A stretch of 64,000 nucleotides of DNA from Tretioscincus oriximinensis (taxonomy: Eukaryota; Chordata; Lepidosauria; Squamata; Gymnophthalmidae), in the NCBI GenBank assembly GCA_022410635.1, contig JAJVDF010000365.1, forward strand, positions 406,684 to 470,683, written 5' to 3'. Made by a program: the position numbers and the translations under genes. Below the pieces are notes generated by a model. That model was not told the origin of the DNA, did no database searches, and worked only from the letters and a program-made list of their open reading frames with translations. Positions 11,200-22,395 of the stretch are shown here, one piece after another. The first letter of the stretch is position 1; each line of letters opens with the position of its first letter.

Positions 11200-11405
11200 C
11201 TTAGCAATGTTCATACCTGTAATGGCTGAGAAGGCCTTCTGAGAGATGCAGGGGATAGAGGCAAGTAGGAGGGCCTTCTCTGTGGTGGGAGCGAGGGTAT
11301 GGATATTATTGCTGTTGTTGTTATCTTGCTCTTTTGTTACCTACCCTGGGACCAATGGTTAAGGACAAGATATAAATCGTTTTTAATGAATGAATAAATA
11401 AATCT
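11200..11405 (+). mobile_element. L2-like LINE 3' tail
   Basis: aggagggccttctctgtggtggg and ttacctaccctgggaccaatggttaaggacaagatataaatc, followed by (AATAAATA), is the same tail as at 25490-25560 and, inverted, at 26820-26890. Confidence 0.6.
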
Positions 11406-11825
11406 GTAGTTAAGGGGAACTGATCTCAGGTAGAAAAGCTTCTTGCCACATGGCTGAAACAAGCTAATCTCAGCTTGGCATTCCAAGTCAGAGCCACAGT
11501 GAATTCTATAATAAGCACAAGACAGCACAAGACCTTGTCTGTGGGGGAAACAGCCTGGTTATGTTACCCGAGACAAGTGTGGTTTGCAAATTGTCTTTCT
11601 CATTATGAAGTTCCTCCAATTCTTGATCTTACTTCCTCATCTTGGGCTTCTGTCCAGCAGCCCCCCAAAATGATGTCTTTTACTTATTCCACTGTGGTTG
11701 AGTACTGTGAAATAAGTCCTATCTGGAATGCAATATTCCAGAATATTCATGTTTTATTCCAGAACTAGTGGATTGAGCTGGTGGTTCTACCTCTCCTCTC
11801 TTCCCCTGCCCTCCCTTCCACCCGC
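11406..11825. other. Unassigned sequence
   Basis: No repeat or gene that I can support. Confidence 0.3.
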
Positions 11826-11829
11826 TGGA

Positions 11830-12365
11830 CTTATCTTGAAGGTTCAACTAGAGCACCTCCCTTTTGAAATCAGGCTGCAACATCTGGGCCTCTTCAGCCT
11901 CAAAAGACAGAGTTTAAGAGGTGATCTGATTGATATGTATAAAATCATGCAAGGGATGGATAAGGTAAATAGAGAAAGATATTTTCTGTATCACCCAACA
12001 AGAGGACGAGGGGGAATTCTTGAACCTGATAGGCAGAAGAGTTAGGACAGATAAAGGAAAGTATTTTTTCACCAAAGGGTCATCGGCCTTTGGAATTTAC
12101 TAGAAGAGGTGGTGGATAGCTTGGTAGAAGAGCCTAGATAGCTTTAAGAGAGGAGTAGACAAGTTTATGGAAGCCAAGTGTATTTATAGATCTCTTAATA
12201 CTGCCACTGGGATGGAGTAACACACAATATTCCTGAAGTACCATTTGCAGGCAGTTAGAACAAGTGATGGTTTTGCCTTTTTCTGCTTGAGGTTGCCAGG
12301 TGCAAATGGTGGGCCACTGGTGTGAGACAGAAGGCTGGGCTAGATGGGCTCCCTTTATGTTCTTA
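11830..12365 (+). mobile_element. CR1-like LINE 3' end
   Basis: It reads [28 protein letters not shown], then the GLWN-like block and the 3' UTR ending near gttcttaac. Frame broken after D-K-V-N-R-E. Confidence 0.75.
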
Positions 12366-12549
12366 ACCTCATGAAATGCGATCACTGCCGTGAATTTTAG
12401 TTATAAAGATATATCTTGATGCAGCTTAGCATCCTCTTTGCGTCCCCTTTGAAGCCTTAATGAAGAATGTTATTTTAGCTCCAAAACCAATTCAGAGCTA
12501 TTCAGTAATGAGCCAGTCCCCTTGTGTATGACTGATGGGGAAGTGGGCT

Positions 12550-12855
12550 AGAAGCAAGCACAAATGGCTCAGTCGTTAAGGAGACAGTCTTTCATCTCGG
12601 AGATGGGGTTTCGAAGCCCTGTTTTGGACATGGAGACAGGTGAGCACCTTCTCCTAGCCTGTAGCTCTAGCCAACCCAGCTATTTGAAAGTGATACAAAT
12701 TTGTAATCTGCATTTCAGTTAGATCAATGAGTACCATCATAAACCTGATGGGGAAGATAGAATAAAATTTAAGCCTTCAGGTGAAAATTAACCCTGTAAG
12801 CTGCTCTGGAAAAGAGTAGGGTATAAAAACTGGATTATTATTCTTCTAAGCTCAC
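12550..12855 (+). mobile_element. tRNA-derived SINE, near full length
   Basis: A tRNA-like head (tggctcagtcgttaaggaga as box A; ggtttcgaagccctg around box B) is followed by the body and the tail gggtataaaaactggattat. Confidence 0.7.
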
Positions 12856-12869
12856 ATGTGAAGAAGCAG

Positions 12870-13065
12870 AAGGAAGAGGAGAAGTTGATTTTTGTACCCC
12901 ACTTTTCTCAACCTGAAGGGGATCAAAGCAGCTTACATAACATTTTGTTTTTCTCTTCACAAAAGACATAAGAACATAAGAAGAGCCATACTGGATCAGG
13001 CCAGAGCCCATCTAGTCCAGCATTCTGTCTCACACAGAGGAACACCTTGGCTGCGTTCTCAGTTC
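12870..13065 (-). mobile_element. SINE tail (12870-12960) followed by CR1-like 3' end (12963-13065)
   Basis: gatttttgtaccccacttttctc is the inverted SINE tail. agacataagaacataagaagagccatactggatcaggcc...cagcattctgtctcac is the inverted CR1 3' end, including two octamers. Confidence 0.7.
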
Positions 13066-13425
13066 AGTTCCCTCTGCTGTCAGCACCATTTCATCAGCCA
13101 CACAAAATTTGCATTGGCTTCTGGAGTTAGTGGCCACATTGGTTGGGTAATCTGTTTTCAGAGTTTCCTCTTTCCATGCTCCAAATCCACAATTACAAAA
13201 AATAATACAGATCCACAAGTATTTAGTTTTGTGCAAAACTAGAACCCAACACCCTCCCACCCCAACCCTTTAAAACCTGTTGTTGCCTTCTTGGAAGTTA
13301 GAACAAAATGAAAGTGCAGCGGTGGTGTGCAGCAGCTCCCACTACCAAACCGTAGCCAGAGTACAGTTAGCCCAAACTGAGAAAAACTGCACCTGCGTCG
13401 CTTTTGAGGGAGAACCTTGTTCAGG
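13066..13425. other. Unassigned sequence
   Basis: No recognisable feature. Confidence 0.3.
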
Positions 13426-13427
13426 TG

Positions 13428-13640
13428 ATGTGTGGCTTTGTGAACAATGTATCACAAAAGTGCTCCCCCTGTGGATTATAGGGGAACTACATGCGCCCAG
13501 TGCAAAGCCACACAGCTTTCGCTCCCGTTTTTCCTCCTAGTGAGAATGCAGTCATAGAGAAAGAGCTCCCCTTGTGGATTATAGGGGAACTGTGTGCGCC
13601 CACAGTTTTCGCTCCTGTTTTTTTCCCTCTAGTGAGAATG
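13428..13640 (-). repeat. Two tandem units of the gtggattataggggaact repeat
   Basis: The unit (cccctgtggattataggggaactacatgcgcccagtgcaaagccacacagctttcgctccc...tgagaatgcagtc) occurs at 13430-13555 and, shortened, 13560-13640. It is the same family as the three-unit array at 58860-59165 and single copies near 25860 and 43430. Confidence 0.65.
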
Positions 13641-13785
13641 CAGTCTGTAAACAGTGGGGCTGAGAGAGTTCTAAACAACTGTGACTACCCCAAGGTCACC
13701 CAGCCGGCTTAATGGAGGAGTGGAGAAGCAAACCTGAAGGCTTCCAGATAAGAGTCTGACACTCTAACCACTAAGTCAAACTGGC
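13640..13785 (-). mobile_element. tRNA-derived SINE 5' half
   Basis: gggctgagagagttctaaacaactgtgac...caaggtcacccagc and gtctgacactctaaccactaagtcaaactgg are the inverted tRNA-like head and body. Confidence 0.7.
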
Positions 13786-14435
13786 TCTCAAGGGGATTCA
13801 CGATTTTGTGTCTGCTTTGTACCAACAGAAGCATTGTCTCACTTCCAACGTGTAGACCTGGTCTCCTTAAACCAGATCCCCAAGCATGAGTATAGAGGGC
13901 TGGAGCTTCCCAGAGAAAGTCCGGCAGTCTTCAAGGTCCCCTTTAATGCTGTTTCCATGTGTAGTAAACAAAGAGACCAACAATGAGTCCTAAATTCATA
14001 TGATGGATGGCAGCCCTGCCCTAGGCAAACACATTAAAACACTGTTACTCCATCCACATGATTGCGTGACCCTTTGCCACACTCCACCTTGGAGTTTATT
14101 GGCCACGGTATTTTAGCTAGAAATAGGTGGTGTTTTTTCAAAAATCATGACTAACATTCTGTGCTATGAACCAGGAAATTTATTTCAATTTTTTTAGTGA
14201 GGCATTAGCATCAACCTTGAACCCATCTCTTGAACCCAACTCTTTGGAAAAAAGCAGGTGTCCACTGTTGCAGCCATTTCTTCCCAACCACTTTGACCAC
14301 AGCAGTGTGGAACTTCACACACCTCTAGGACGCTCAGTGGTCTGCCTTGTATAGCCTGGATCTGGCACCCTCTCCAGTGGGATTCAACCAAGCACAGTCT
14401 TTGGAGAGAATAGTGGATACTGCACATCTGATTTT
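13786..14435. other. Unassigned sequence
   Basis: No gene or matched repeat. Confidence 0.3.
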
Positions 14436-14439
14436 TTTT

Positions 14440-14520
14440 TTTTAAAAGAGGGTTCCAGAGGGCAAGTCATAGTTATTAGAACTCTCTCAGCCCCACTTAC
14501 TTCACAAGGTTTCAGTGTGG
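14440..14520 (+). mobile_element. SINE body fragment
   Basis: caagtcatagttattagaactctctcagccccacttacttcacaagg is the middle of the tRNA-derived SINE, joined to the L2-like copy that follows. Confidence 0.5.
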
Positions 14521-15500
14521 GGTTCCCCAGGGTGCACTACTCTCCCCAATGCTTTTCAATATCTTTATGCGCCCCTTGGCTCAGTTAATCCGGAATCATG
14601 GACTGATCTGCCATCAGTATGCTGATGGCACTCAGCTCCTCCTGCTGATCGAAGGTCAGTCAGCTTCTGTCCTAGATGTTCTCTCCCATTGCCCAGAAGC
14701 CATCGTGAACTGGTTAAACAGTAGCAAGTTGAAATTCAACCCATTGAAGACGGAGGTCCTCTGGCTGGGCCGTGGGGCTGAACCTAGTGCTCTCAAGCTG
14801 CCACTTTTCATGAAGAGCCCTCTGTGTACTCTCCCCATTGTCAAGAGCCTGGGTGTCCACCTGGATTCCAACCTTTCCATGGAGACCCAGGTGGTGCGCT
14901 CAGTTCAAACAGCCTTCTTCTACCTGAGACAAGCTTGGCAGTTGGCCCTTTACCTCTCTCACCCCGACCTAGCCACCGTGATCCATGCGACAATTACCGC
15001 TAGGCCGGATTATTGTAACTCTCTCTACATCGGCCTTCCCTTGGGCCTTATCCGGAGGCTGAAGTTGGTCCAGAATGCAGCAGCCTATTTATTAACAGGT
15101 ACCCCTCGTGGGACCCACATTTCACCTATTTTACGGGAACTGTACTGGTTGTCGATTGAGTTCTGGATCCAATTCAAGGTGCTAGTTGTGACCTTTAAAG
15201 CTTTACGTGGCTTAGGGCCCTCATATTTGTGAGACCGGCTGGCCCTCTATATACCCAGGAGAACATTGAGGTGATCTATGGATCCTAATTGGTTACAGAG
15301 GCCCACCTTTCGGACAAAAATAGGGCATTCTCTTGTGTGGCCACTACATAGTGGAACACTCTCTCTGTGAGTACCCGAGCAATTTAAGAACTGTTGAGTT
15401 TTTGGAGAGGTTATAAAGCAGAGTTGTTCCACCAGGCCTTTGGCTAGCTTCAGTCTAGCCTCAGGCTGATCTACTTCCACTGTTGTTTTAATATTGTCCT
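14515..15500 (+). pseudogene. L2-like LINE reverse transcriptase, C-terminal part
   Basis: The longest retroelement frame in the window. It starts inside the RT domain (GVPQG at about 14518, then L-S-P-M-L-F-N-I-F). The active-site box reads Y-A-D-G, with the second catalytic Asp changed to Gly. It continues with W-L-N-S-S-K-L-K-F-N-P-x-K-T-E, the Y-C-N-S-L-Y-x-G-L-P block and the Q-F-K-V-L...L-G-P-S-Y-L tail, stopping at 15232. The rest of the C-terminus is out of frame. No 5' half or endonuclease. Confidence 0.8.
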
Positions 15501-15599
15501 TTGGATGTGAAGTGGTATACGCTGGGGGCTATGATTGTAACTTGTTTTTAAATGTTTCCTGGATCTGTTTATATAATTCATGTTGTATTGTACTGTTTT

Positions 15600-15905
15600 T
15601 GCAAACATACATAAGAACATAAGAAGAGCCATACTGAATCAGGCCAGAGCCCATCAAGTCCAGCATTCTGTCCCACACAGAAGCCACCAGATGCACCTGG
15701 GCAGTCTGAACAGAAGAAGGCAAAATATGCACCTGTTCATGACTCCCTGCAAATGGTATCTCAGGAGTCCTGCCTGTTGCAGCATCCAGACATCCATCCT
15801 AGTACCCATTGGTGTCCATAAACCCGTCTAGTCCTGTCCTGAAACTATTCAAGCTGTTAGCTACCACCACCTCTTCAGGAAGTAAAGAATACCATTCAGA
15901 ATTCC
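15600..15905 (-). mobile_element. CR1-like LINE 3' end
   Basis: acataagaacataagaagagcc opens the inverted copy, followed by the octamer-adjacent UTR and the caccacctcttcaggaagtaaa block of the ORF2 end. Confidence 0.8.
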
Positions 15906-16105
15906 CAAATAAATGGATCCAGGTACCATCAGTCTCTGTTCACTCTTGAAACAAAAGTCTACCTGTGTTTGACTCTCCATTTAAGATTTGCTGGGTCTTT
16001 GCCTGTTTAAGACAGCTGCGTATATCAAACAGATGCCAGGACTTCCTTGAAATATGTCCTCCATTTGCCCAATCCAAGCCCAGTTAAGGAAAACAGCATT
16101 TAAAA
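15906..16105. other. Unassigned spacer between CR1 and PLE copies
   Basis: No feature recognised. Confidence 0.3.
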
Positions 16106-16106
16106 A

Positions 16107-16318
16107 GTCAATTTCAGAGAAATAGCCGTGTTAGTCCAGTAGAAAGTCCAGCAAAGGAGCCAGTAGCACTTTGAGACTAACAGGAGAAAAGTGGGTGGCA
16201 TAAGCTTTTGTAGACACATCTACTTCTTCAGATACTTCTTCAGCATCTAAAGAAGTAGATGTGTCTACAAAAGCTTATGCCACCCACTTTTCTCCTGTTA
16301 GCTCAAAGTGCTACATTT
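16107..16318. mobile_element. PLE tail pair forming a 52-bp perfect palindrome
   Basis: A minus-strand PLE tail (from 16107) meets a plus-strand copy. Arms 16177-16228 and 16250-16301 are perfect inverted repeats of 52 bp separated by 21 bp. Both arms carry the gtagacacatctacttctt block. Confidence 0.75.
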
Positions 16319-16616
16319 TGTAACATTTAAAAAGGTGAGCCAAATGAGCCATGGTTCTGCCACAGATGGCACACAAGCAGCAGGTTGACAGGGGTCGTAT
16401 AGCCACAGACTTCTGCGGGTGAGATGCCTTTCTACTTAAACGGTGAAGATATTTCAAAGCTCTGCGCAGATGGTATTTCTTGCTCATGATGCAAATTTTA
16501 TGCAAATCATATCTTCTTTGGGGGAATGCATATGGCACTGCTAACCTCTTCCTCTCCTCTCGCCTGACTTGTGCCAGTGGTCCTATTTGATTCTGTGTGC
16601 AAAAGCTGTAATGCAA
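16311..16616 (-). other. Unidentified 101-codon frame with a Cys/His cluster
   Basis: The minus-strand frame is basic (R-R-E-E-R-K-R, K-K-Y-H-L-R-R) and ends with C-C-x-C-x2-C-G, H-x2-H and F-K-C, which could be a zinc-binding cluster. Its stop falls at the edge of the PLE palindrome. A possible acceptor (gcattacag) lies just upstream on the minus strand. I do not recognise the protein; it may be an exon, a retrocopy scrap or chance. Confidence 0.25.
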
Positions 16617-16704
16617 ATTTGCATGAATTATTTTGGAATTTAGAAGGAAGCCTTGTGGATTGTCAACGTAAAAACCACCTAAATGGCTTCTTAGTGCATA
16701 GACT

Positions 16705-17100
16705 GAACAACTTTTCTGAAGCCCAAACTGGGGTAATTAATATTCATGCTAATTTGCATATTCATGAATATGCAAATAACCCACCAACATGCATACCCTT
16801 TCGAAATCCCCGCCCAAGAAATCCGAAAGCCCACGATAATTTTTTGAAGTGCATGAGATTTTTTGAAGTGCATGAGAAATTTGCAATTTTTTATGGAGGG
16901 CTGGGTACCTTCAGGACCTGGCCCCGGTTGCCATATCCCCCTAGTGGTGGTGCAGTGAATTTTAAAAAATAAAATAAAATTTTATTATTATTTTTTTCCT
17001 CAGCAAAAAATGGGGAAATCGGCCCCCGCTGGAGGGTGGGGCAGACACCCCAAAACTGGGTTCCCCCTTCAAAAAAAAAGCAGTCATCAGGTCAGCCTAT
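16705..17100 (+). mobile_element. Non-autonomous DNA transposon, copy 1
   Basis: ttttctgaagcccaaactgg, taattaatattcatgctaat, ccccctagtggtggtgcag and the end tcatcaggtcagccta are shared with 46866-47225. The right end is the same as the terminal repeat of the MITE at 629-820. Confidence 0.65.
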
Positions 17101-17129
17101 TAATACAACAGTTCATTTCTCAGTCTTCT

Positions 17130-17250
17130 GACAGTAGTGGTTGATAGGAAAGGTAGGCGCCATGAGAGCTTTCGTCGACAAGTCTGAAGAAGTAAACTTG
17201 TCTACAAAAGCTCATGCTGACTACTTTTCTCTTGTTAATCTATATTAATT
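17130..17250 (+). mobile_element. PLE tail fragment
   Basis: It shares the gaagtaaacttgtctacaaaagct / tacttttctcttgttaa block with the other PLE tails. A short inverted copy (agctttcgtcgacaagt) precedes it, so this is another small head-to-head remnant. Confidence 0.55.
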
Positions 17251-17269
17251 TCGGTTTGGACAGGAACAA

Positions 17270-17850
17270 CCAGGCCTCAGTACTCCCCATGCTCTGGTAA
17301 CTTCCAGACTGGACTGTTGTATTGAACCCTACATGGATCTACCCTTGAAGACAGTTCAGAAGCTACAGCTGGTGCAGAACTCAACAGTGAAAGTACTGAC
17401 TAGTACAGCCGGCCGGACACACATTACGCTGGTCCTGAAAGAACTTCCCTGGCTCCCCATTCGCTACTGATCCTAATTCAAGGTACTAACATTGACTTCC
17501 AAGGCCCTAAATAGCTTGTGCTCTAAATATTTGAAGGAACATCTCCTCCCATAGGAACCTACCCACACCCAAAGACCTTCTGATGATGCTTTCCTGACAG
17601 TCCCACCATTATCACTCGTCAAGGGGGCGTGGGGAGGTGGGGGGGGGCTTCTCTGTGATAGGTCCCAGGGTGTGGAATTGTCTCCCCTCTGAGGTGCATC
17701 TGTTCAACCCAAATTCCCTTCCCTTGGAAAACCCTGTTCTATTTTTAATCATTCTACTTTAATCTGTTTTATGGTTTTTTATTGTGATCTGCCCTGAGAC
17801 CTTTGAGCATAGGACGGAGTATAAATTTAAGTAAGTAGATAAAGTGCTTC
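17270..17850 (+). mobile_element. L2-like LINE 3' region
   Basis: gtaacttccagactggactgttgtattgaac (the DYCN-type block), ctggctccccattcgctact (WLPIRY), then gtgctctaaatatttgaagg and the tail ctgccctgagacctttgagcataggacggagtataaat. Confidence 0.7.
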
Positions 17851-19150
17851 AAGCCCCCCCCCCCCTCCCCTGCTAGACTTTCTGGACAAAGACTAACAGA
17901 ACTATTTCTTTGAAATCCTAATATACACAGTATATTGAGGGGAAAATTACTATTCGTTTTGCTATTGTGTTTTTTTATTCTGAAAGTGGACTGACGCTTC
18001 TTCCAAAACATTTCTTTCCCTCCCAGTTGGAATGCAGCCTAGATCTTATCTTCAGGAGTACCTTGGAATAGGGCCCTGCCATCTGCATGCTAATCCGAAT
18101 GGGGCCTTCCATAGCCTATAAAAAGAATTCGCTCATTCTTCAGGTGTGACCAAGACCTCCCTTTCAGTATCTATTCTAGAAGCACCTTGCAAAAGCTTCA
18201 AGGTAACTTTTCTGCCTGGCACAATGCCTCCCTTAGCCGTTCCTTCCAGGTAAAGTAACGATGAATCCAAATTGTTTGCCCAAATGTGTTAACAGCTTCA
18301 TAAAATGACGGTATATCGTGGTCATGGGATAGTAAATGTTTACTGGAAGCAAAGGGAATTGTTTATCAAGGGTGGGGAAGCCACCTCAACCTTGTAGATC
18401 CCTAGTTGTTTAGGGCCATAAAGCTGATCTGTAACCTGATATAGCAGGAAGTAGGGTTGACCATTAAAGGTACCATATATGGGCAGTGGTGGGAATCGTA
18501 TGAAAACCACATACATTTTGTCAGATTGTCCACTCTTATGCAAAGCATGAATTCTCCTGCAGCAATGTACAAAGAGTGCATCTGAGCCGGAAGTGACATT
18601 ACTTTAATCTCACTGCCACACACTGGTTTCGGAAAAGGCACCCCGGGGCAGGAAATGACATCACAAACGAGGCTACTTCTAGTCTCCACTTCCGTGAATG
18701 GTGCACAGAGTGATGTCACATCAGGTCACAAAATTTCCGCATATGCGGAGAACTCAAATGCTTAAGATTTTTGGGTTTTCACCATGAGAATTCCCAGCTG
18801 ATAACTCCTGGCACTGATATGGAGCAGCTTTAGGATATATATTCTTCTGCCTGCTACACGTAACACAGGGGTGCTGAAATGTGGCCTTCCTGAATCTTCT
18901 TCTAAGATTCAGAAACATCTGGAAGCTCCAGCGAAGCTCCTCTGCCTTAGAAGACAAATGCTAGGCAAGACAAATGCTAGGCAGGCATTCAACTGGCAAA
19001 GATTCCGCATTAATGGATTCCTTCTGTCCTTTGTTTGTTTTGCTGTCAAAGACATTGTATAATCCATATTCCTATGCCATAGGTAGGACTGCATATCACC
19101 TGCCTCAAAGCTTCTACACTGCTCTGACACATTGTCTAGCAATCTCATCA
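17851..19150. other. Mostly unassigned; GGAAGTGACATCA-type modules
   Basis: 18575-18730 repeats the module ccggaagtgacattactttaatctcact...ggaaatgacatcacaa...tgatgtcac, as at 26560-26740 and 45110-45310. No gene is seen. Confidence 0.4.
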
Positions 19151-19159
19151 ACGACAAGC

Positions 19160-19515
19160 CCCATAAGGCATTGCTGTTCTTGCCCTACTACAATCCCCAG
19201 CATTCTCTGCAAATCTTCCAACAGTTCCCAACCATTTACTTCAAGCCAAGAGACAATGAACTTTGAACGTACAGCTTTGAAATCTCATGAGATTAGCCAC
19301 GTTCACATTGCTGAATGTCCCCACAAAGCTTTCTTTTGGATTTTACAAAATGCCCACTGTTGAATCGAAATAGTTGTGGGGACTATAAATTCCATTACAA
19401 CAGAGCTTTTTAACAAGTGGATTGCATGCCCTGATGGGGCGGATTCAAGGTGATGTTGCTACCAATTCAATAGAAATTGTGTGTGGGGATGTGACCATTT
19501 CTGTTTGTATTCTAC
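19160..19515 (+). repeat. Interspersed repeat, copy 1 of a pair with 23915-24170
   Basis: cagcattctctgc, gacaatgaactttgaac, ctcatgagatt and cacgttcacattgctgaa recur in order at 23935-24030. The family is not recognised. Confidence 0.5.
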
Positions 19516-19546
19516 CTTCTTCTGAATACTCTCTGGATTATTAATT

Positions 19547-19930
19547 ATGCAATTTGATATTTTCATCGCTATGATATCTATAACATATTTATGCAATCTT
19601 TGCTTTGTCCGTTTTGTCCAATCTTTTCATCCTTCCATCAGAACAGTTTGTGCACATATTATTATTATCTTTTCCAGCATTTCCGTAGTTTGTACTGGCC
19701 TTAGTTTTTCTATTCTTCCATGCAAAACAGGATTCTTACTAGTTAACGTGATCTGCACATTTATTTCTCTTTCAAATTTCTTCCAGTATTCTTGGACTTT
19801 TTTATACTCCCGTACCATGTGTTTAAATGTATGTCTCTGTTGGCTCCCATGCCAACCTTGGCCAGAAATATTAGCAAGAAAATGTGTTAGTTGTGCAGGT
19901 GCTGTATACCATTTATGCAATATTTTCCTT
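19547..19930 (-). pseudogene. L1-like ORF2 C-terminal remnant
   Basis: The minus-strand frame contains K-W-Y-T-A-P-A-Q-L and T-F-K-H-M-V-R-E-Y-K-K-V-Q-E-Y-W-K-K. This is the RWY...PxxL and HxxWxCxxxxxFW pattern near the L1 ORF2 end, with the expected Cys residues lost. Truncated on both sides. Confidence 0.7.
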
Positions 19931-19969
19931 ATGTTTTTAAGTATGTTTTAGACATGTTTTATTTCTGCT

Positions 19970-20030
19970 GTGACACACTCTGGGACCTTTGGGTGAAATT
20001 TACCATTTTAAATAAATAAATTTGCATAAC
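19970..20030 (+). mobile_element. L2-like LINE tail scrap
   Basis: actctgggacctttgggtgaaatttaccattttaaataaataaa matches the L2-like 3' terminus. Confidence 0.45.
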
Positions 20031-20780
20031 ACTTCTGCAAATTGGGTTCCAAATCAAGGAAGTCCAAAACTACTAAAACTTTCAGCTTAGAGGATTTTCA
20101 TGAAACAGATGTATCATACGCAATAAAATTTAAATGGGCTTTTCCAACATTTTCCCTGCCTGTTTCCAACTTCTGCTTCCTTCCACCAATCTTCTAGTGC
20201 AACATTCTGTAAATATCAAAATTCTGAAGGCAGTCATTAGGAAAATATCATCCACATATGTGTGCGAATTTGTATAACTTTCTAGTTCGATGCTCCAATT
20301 GCAAAAGCCAAAACTCAAGACTGGTAATTAATCATTAACTAATCCTGCAACTGCTGTTGCATGTGGCAGAATTCTTGTCCTCACAAGAGAAAAAAATCAA
20401 CTTCCTTCTTCCTTACACGAAGTAAGTTTTTTTAAAAATTTCTGTATTCTATTTTCAAGCCCTTCATTCATCTCTCCAGTGATTCCCCGCCCCCCCTCCC
20501 AGTCAATCTATTTCCCTTACGTACTTTCCAGCGATGCTACATCTGGCAATGTTTGCTTGTTTGCAAAGCAAGAAACCAGCATAAAAATATACGCGGATAA
20601 TCTTTGTAGCTTTTTTTAGGGCTAGGGTTACAATTGTTTGTCAGGCCATAGGATGGGATGGATGCTGAAAAGATCTTGTCTCTGTCTGAAGATTGACAGA
20701 AGACACCTAGGGTAGGATCTCCACTGTGGGTAGCTTCCCTTTCAAACTTGACACACAGGCATTACCAGGATCGGGCAATC
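20031..20780. other. Unassigned sequence
   Basis: No gene or repeat supported. Confidence 0.3.
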
Positions 20781-20789
20781 GGGGCCCCA

Positions 20790-21100
20790 CTTTGGGGGCC
20801 CGGAGACCCAATCATTACAAGGGCCCCCTGGTGATGTTGGGCCCTCTCACCCACCCTGGTTTTTACCTTACATTTTAAACGCTTCAGTGACGCGCAGCAA
20901 GTCTTCCAGGTGATTATGCTACGTGTGCGCAAACAAGTAGTAATCAGTGATCATCCAGAACTGCTTGTTGGCATGCACGGGGCATAATCAGCTGGAAGAC
21001 TCACCACGCATTGCTAAAGATTTTAAAACGTAAGGTAGGAACCAGGGCGGAAGGGGGCCGCTTCAGTCTTCTGCCCTGGGGCTCCCGAAAGACTGGCTCC
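20790..21100. mobile_element. Foldback DNA element
   Basis: The imperfect inverted arms (about 20854-20920 and 20982-21047: ccctggtttttaccttac / gtaaggtaggaaccaggg; gtcttccaggtgattatgc / gcataatcagctggaagac) are surrounded by G/C-rich ends (gggggcccgg / cgaaagactgg). Looks like a non-autonomous DNA transposon. Confidence 0.55.
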
Positions 21101-21374
21101 ACCTCTGCCTTGACACACAACTCAATGGATCCGACCATCACCAATGAGGCCACACTGAGATATTCCTGTGCTCACACACAGAGAACATCTGTATCCACAG
21201 CAGCTCCTCATAACTACAGAAGAACCAGCAGGTTGAAAGGTTTCAGGTTCCACCATCATCCATCCTCCACTGATTCTTTCTGGGAAAAACCCTTCACATG
21301 CTCTCATTTACTTATATATACTTATATCCTAAGGTCTCGGGACAGCCAACAATAACAGCAAGTATATAGATTTG

Positions 21375-21650
21375 ATATATATAAAAAATCTAAACAGGGG
21401 AAAGAAAATGGCATTTTTTCAACCAAAGGCCAGGTGAAAGAGGTGCGTCTTCAAAGATTTTCTAAAAGAATATAGTGATAATGATTGGTGCACCTTGAGG
21501 GAGAGAATATTCTATAATATGGGGGCAACCACCAAGAAGACCCTGCCCCAGCTCCCACTCCACTTGTTGTTGGGAGGGGTGGTACACCAGGAGAGCTTCC
21601 CTTGCAGATCAGAAGAAGAAGAAGAGCAGAAGACAGATCATCCCTGTCCA
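21375..21650 (-). mobile_element. L2-like LINE 3' end
   Basis: ttcaaccaaaggccaggtgaaagaggtgcgtctt and gggggcaaccaccaagaagaccctgcccc match the minus-strand L2-like copies at 9700 and 53340. Confidence 0.65.
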
Positions 21651-22175
21651 GAAGTGGCTGCAACTGGTGAACCAGACTTAGTTGGAAGTAGCCATGCCTG
21701 GCTGCTGCCTCAACTTGAGCAGTTACATCTCACGTAAGCACTTACAGGGAGGGCTTTTGAGTACATTCCATCCACCAAACTTTCTAAGCATACGCTAAAG
21801 ACATAATCGGCTTTCTTGTTTGCACTCTAAATTAAAAAGTGGCCCATGATCTTGAGCGGTTTCCAAAGAGGCCATTACCACCATGCCTGCAGGGATATTG
21901 CTTCTTTGGAATGCAGCCACTATAGACAAAAGCAACCCTTGAGGTTTAATTGGAAAGCTGTAAGGAGGCTTTTCCTACATGGCCATAAAGCAAGAAGGTT
22001 CTCAGAAATGCAGAGGATACGTACAACCCAGAGGGAGCTGGTCTTGGACAAAAGCAATTTGATAACTGACTGTGGGTGTGTGCTTGGATACTAAGAACAC
22101 AGCATAGAAAAATTGCTCTAGAAAAAAAGCATTGTGCATGCCAAGTGGATGGATGGGTGGAAGAGTGCTTGGACT
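21651..22175. other. Unassigned sequence
   Basis: No supported feature. Confidence 0.3.
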
Positions 22176-22179
22176 GGGT

Positions 22180-22395
22180 GGATAGTATTGTATACAATTC
22201 TGGTCACCACACCTTAGAAAAGATATTACAGAGCTGACAAAGGTAGTACAAAAAAGGTCAGGATCAAGAGGTTGGAACAAATGGTAAGTGAAGTCATAAA
22301 TGGGTTCAAAAAGGGTACTAGAGAAATACAAGGTATTTCAAGAGGCAGCTTATTCATGGATCATGCAGTCATAAGGAGCCAAGTACGATATCAAA
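22180..22395 (+). mobile_element. Degraded CR1-like fragment
   Basis: atagtattgtatacaattctggtcaccacaccttagaaaagatattacagagct and aaggtagtacaaaaaaggtcaggatcaagaggttgga follow the CR1 RT-tail nucleotide pattern (leading to VQKRxxKMI). Confidence 0.55.

Noticed and set aside
14549..15232. A 227-codon host gene
   Set aside because: It reads as an L2-like reverse transcriptase with a mutated Y-A-D-G box and no upstream domains.
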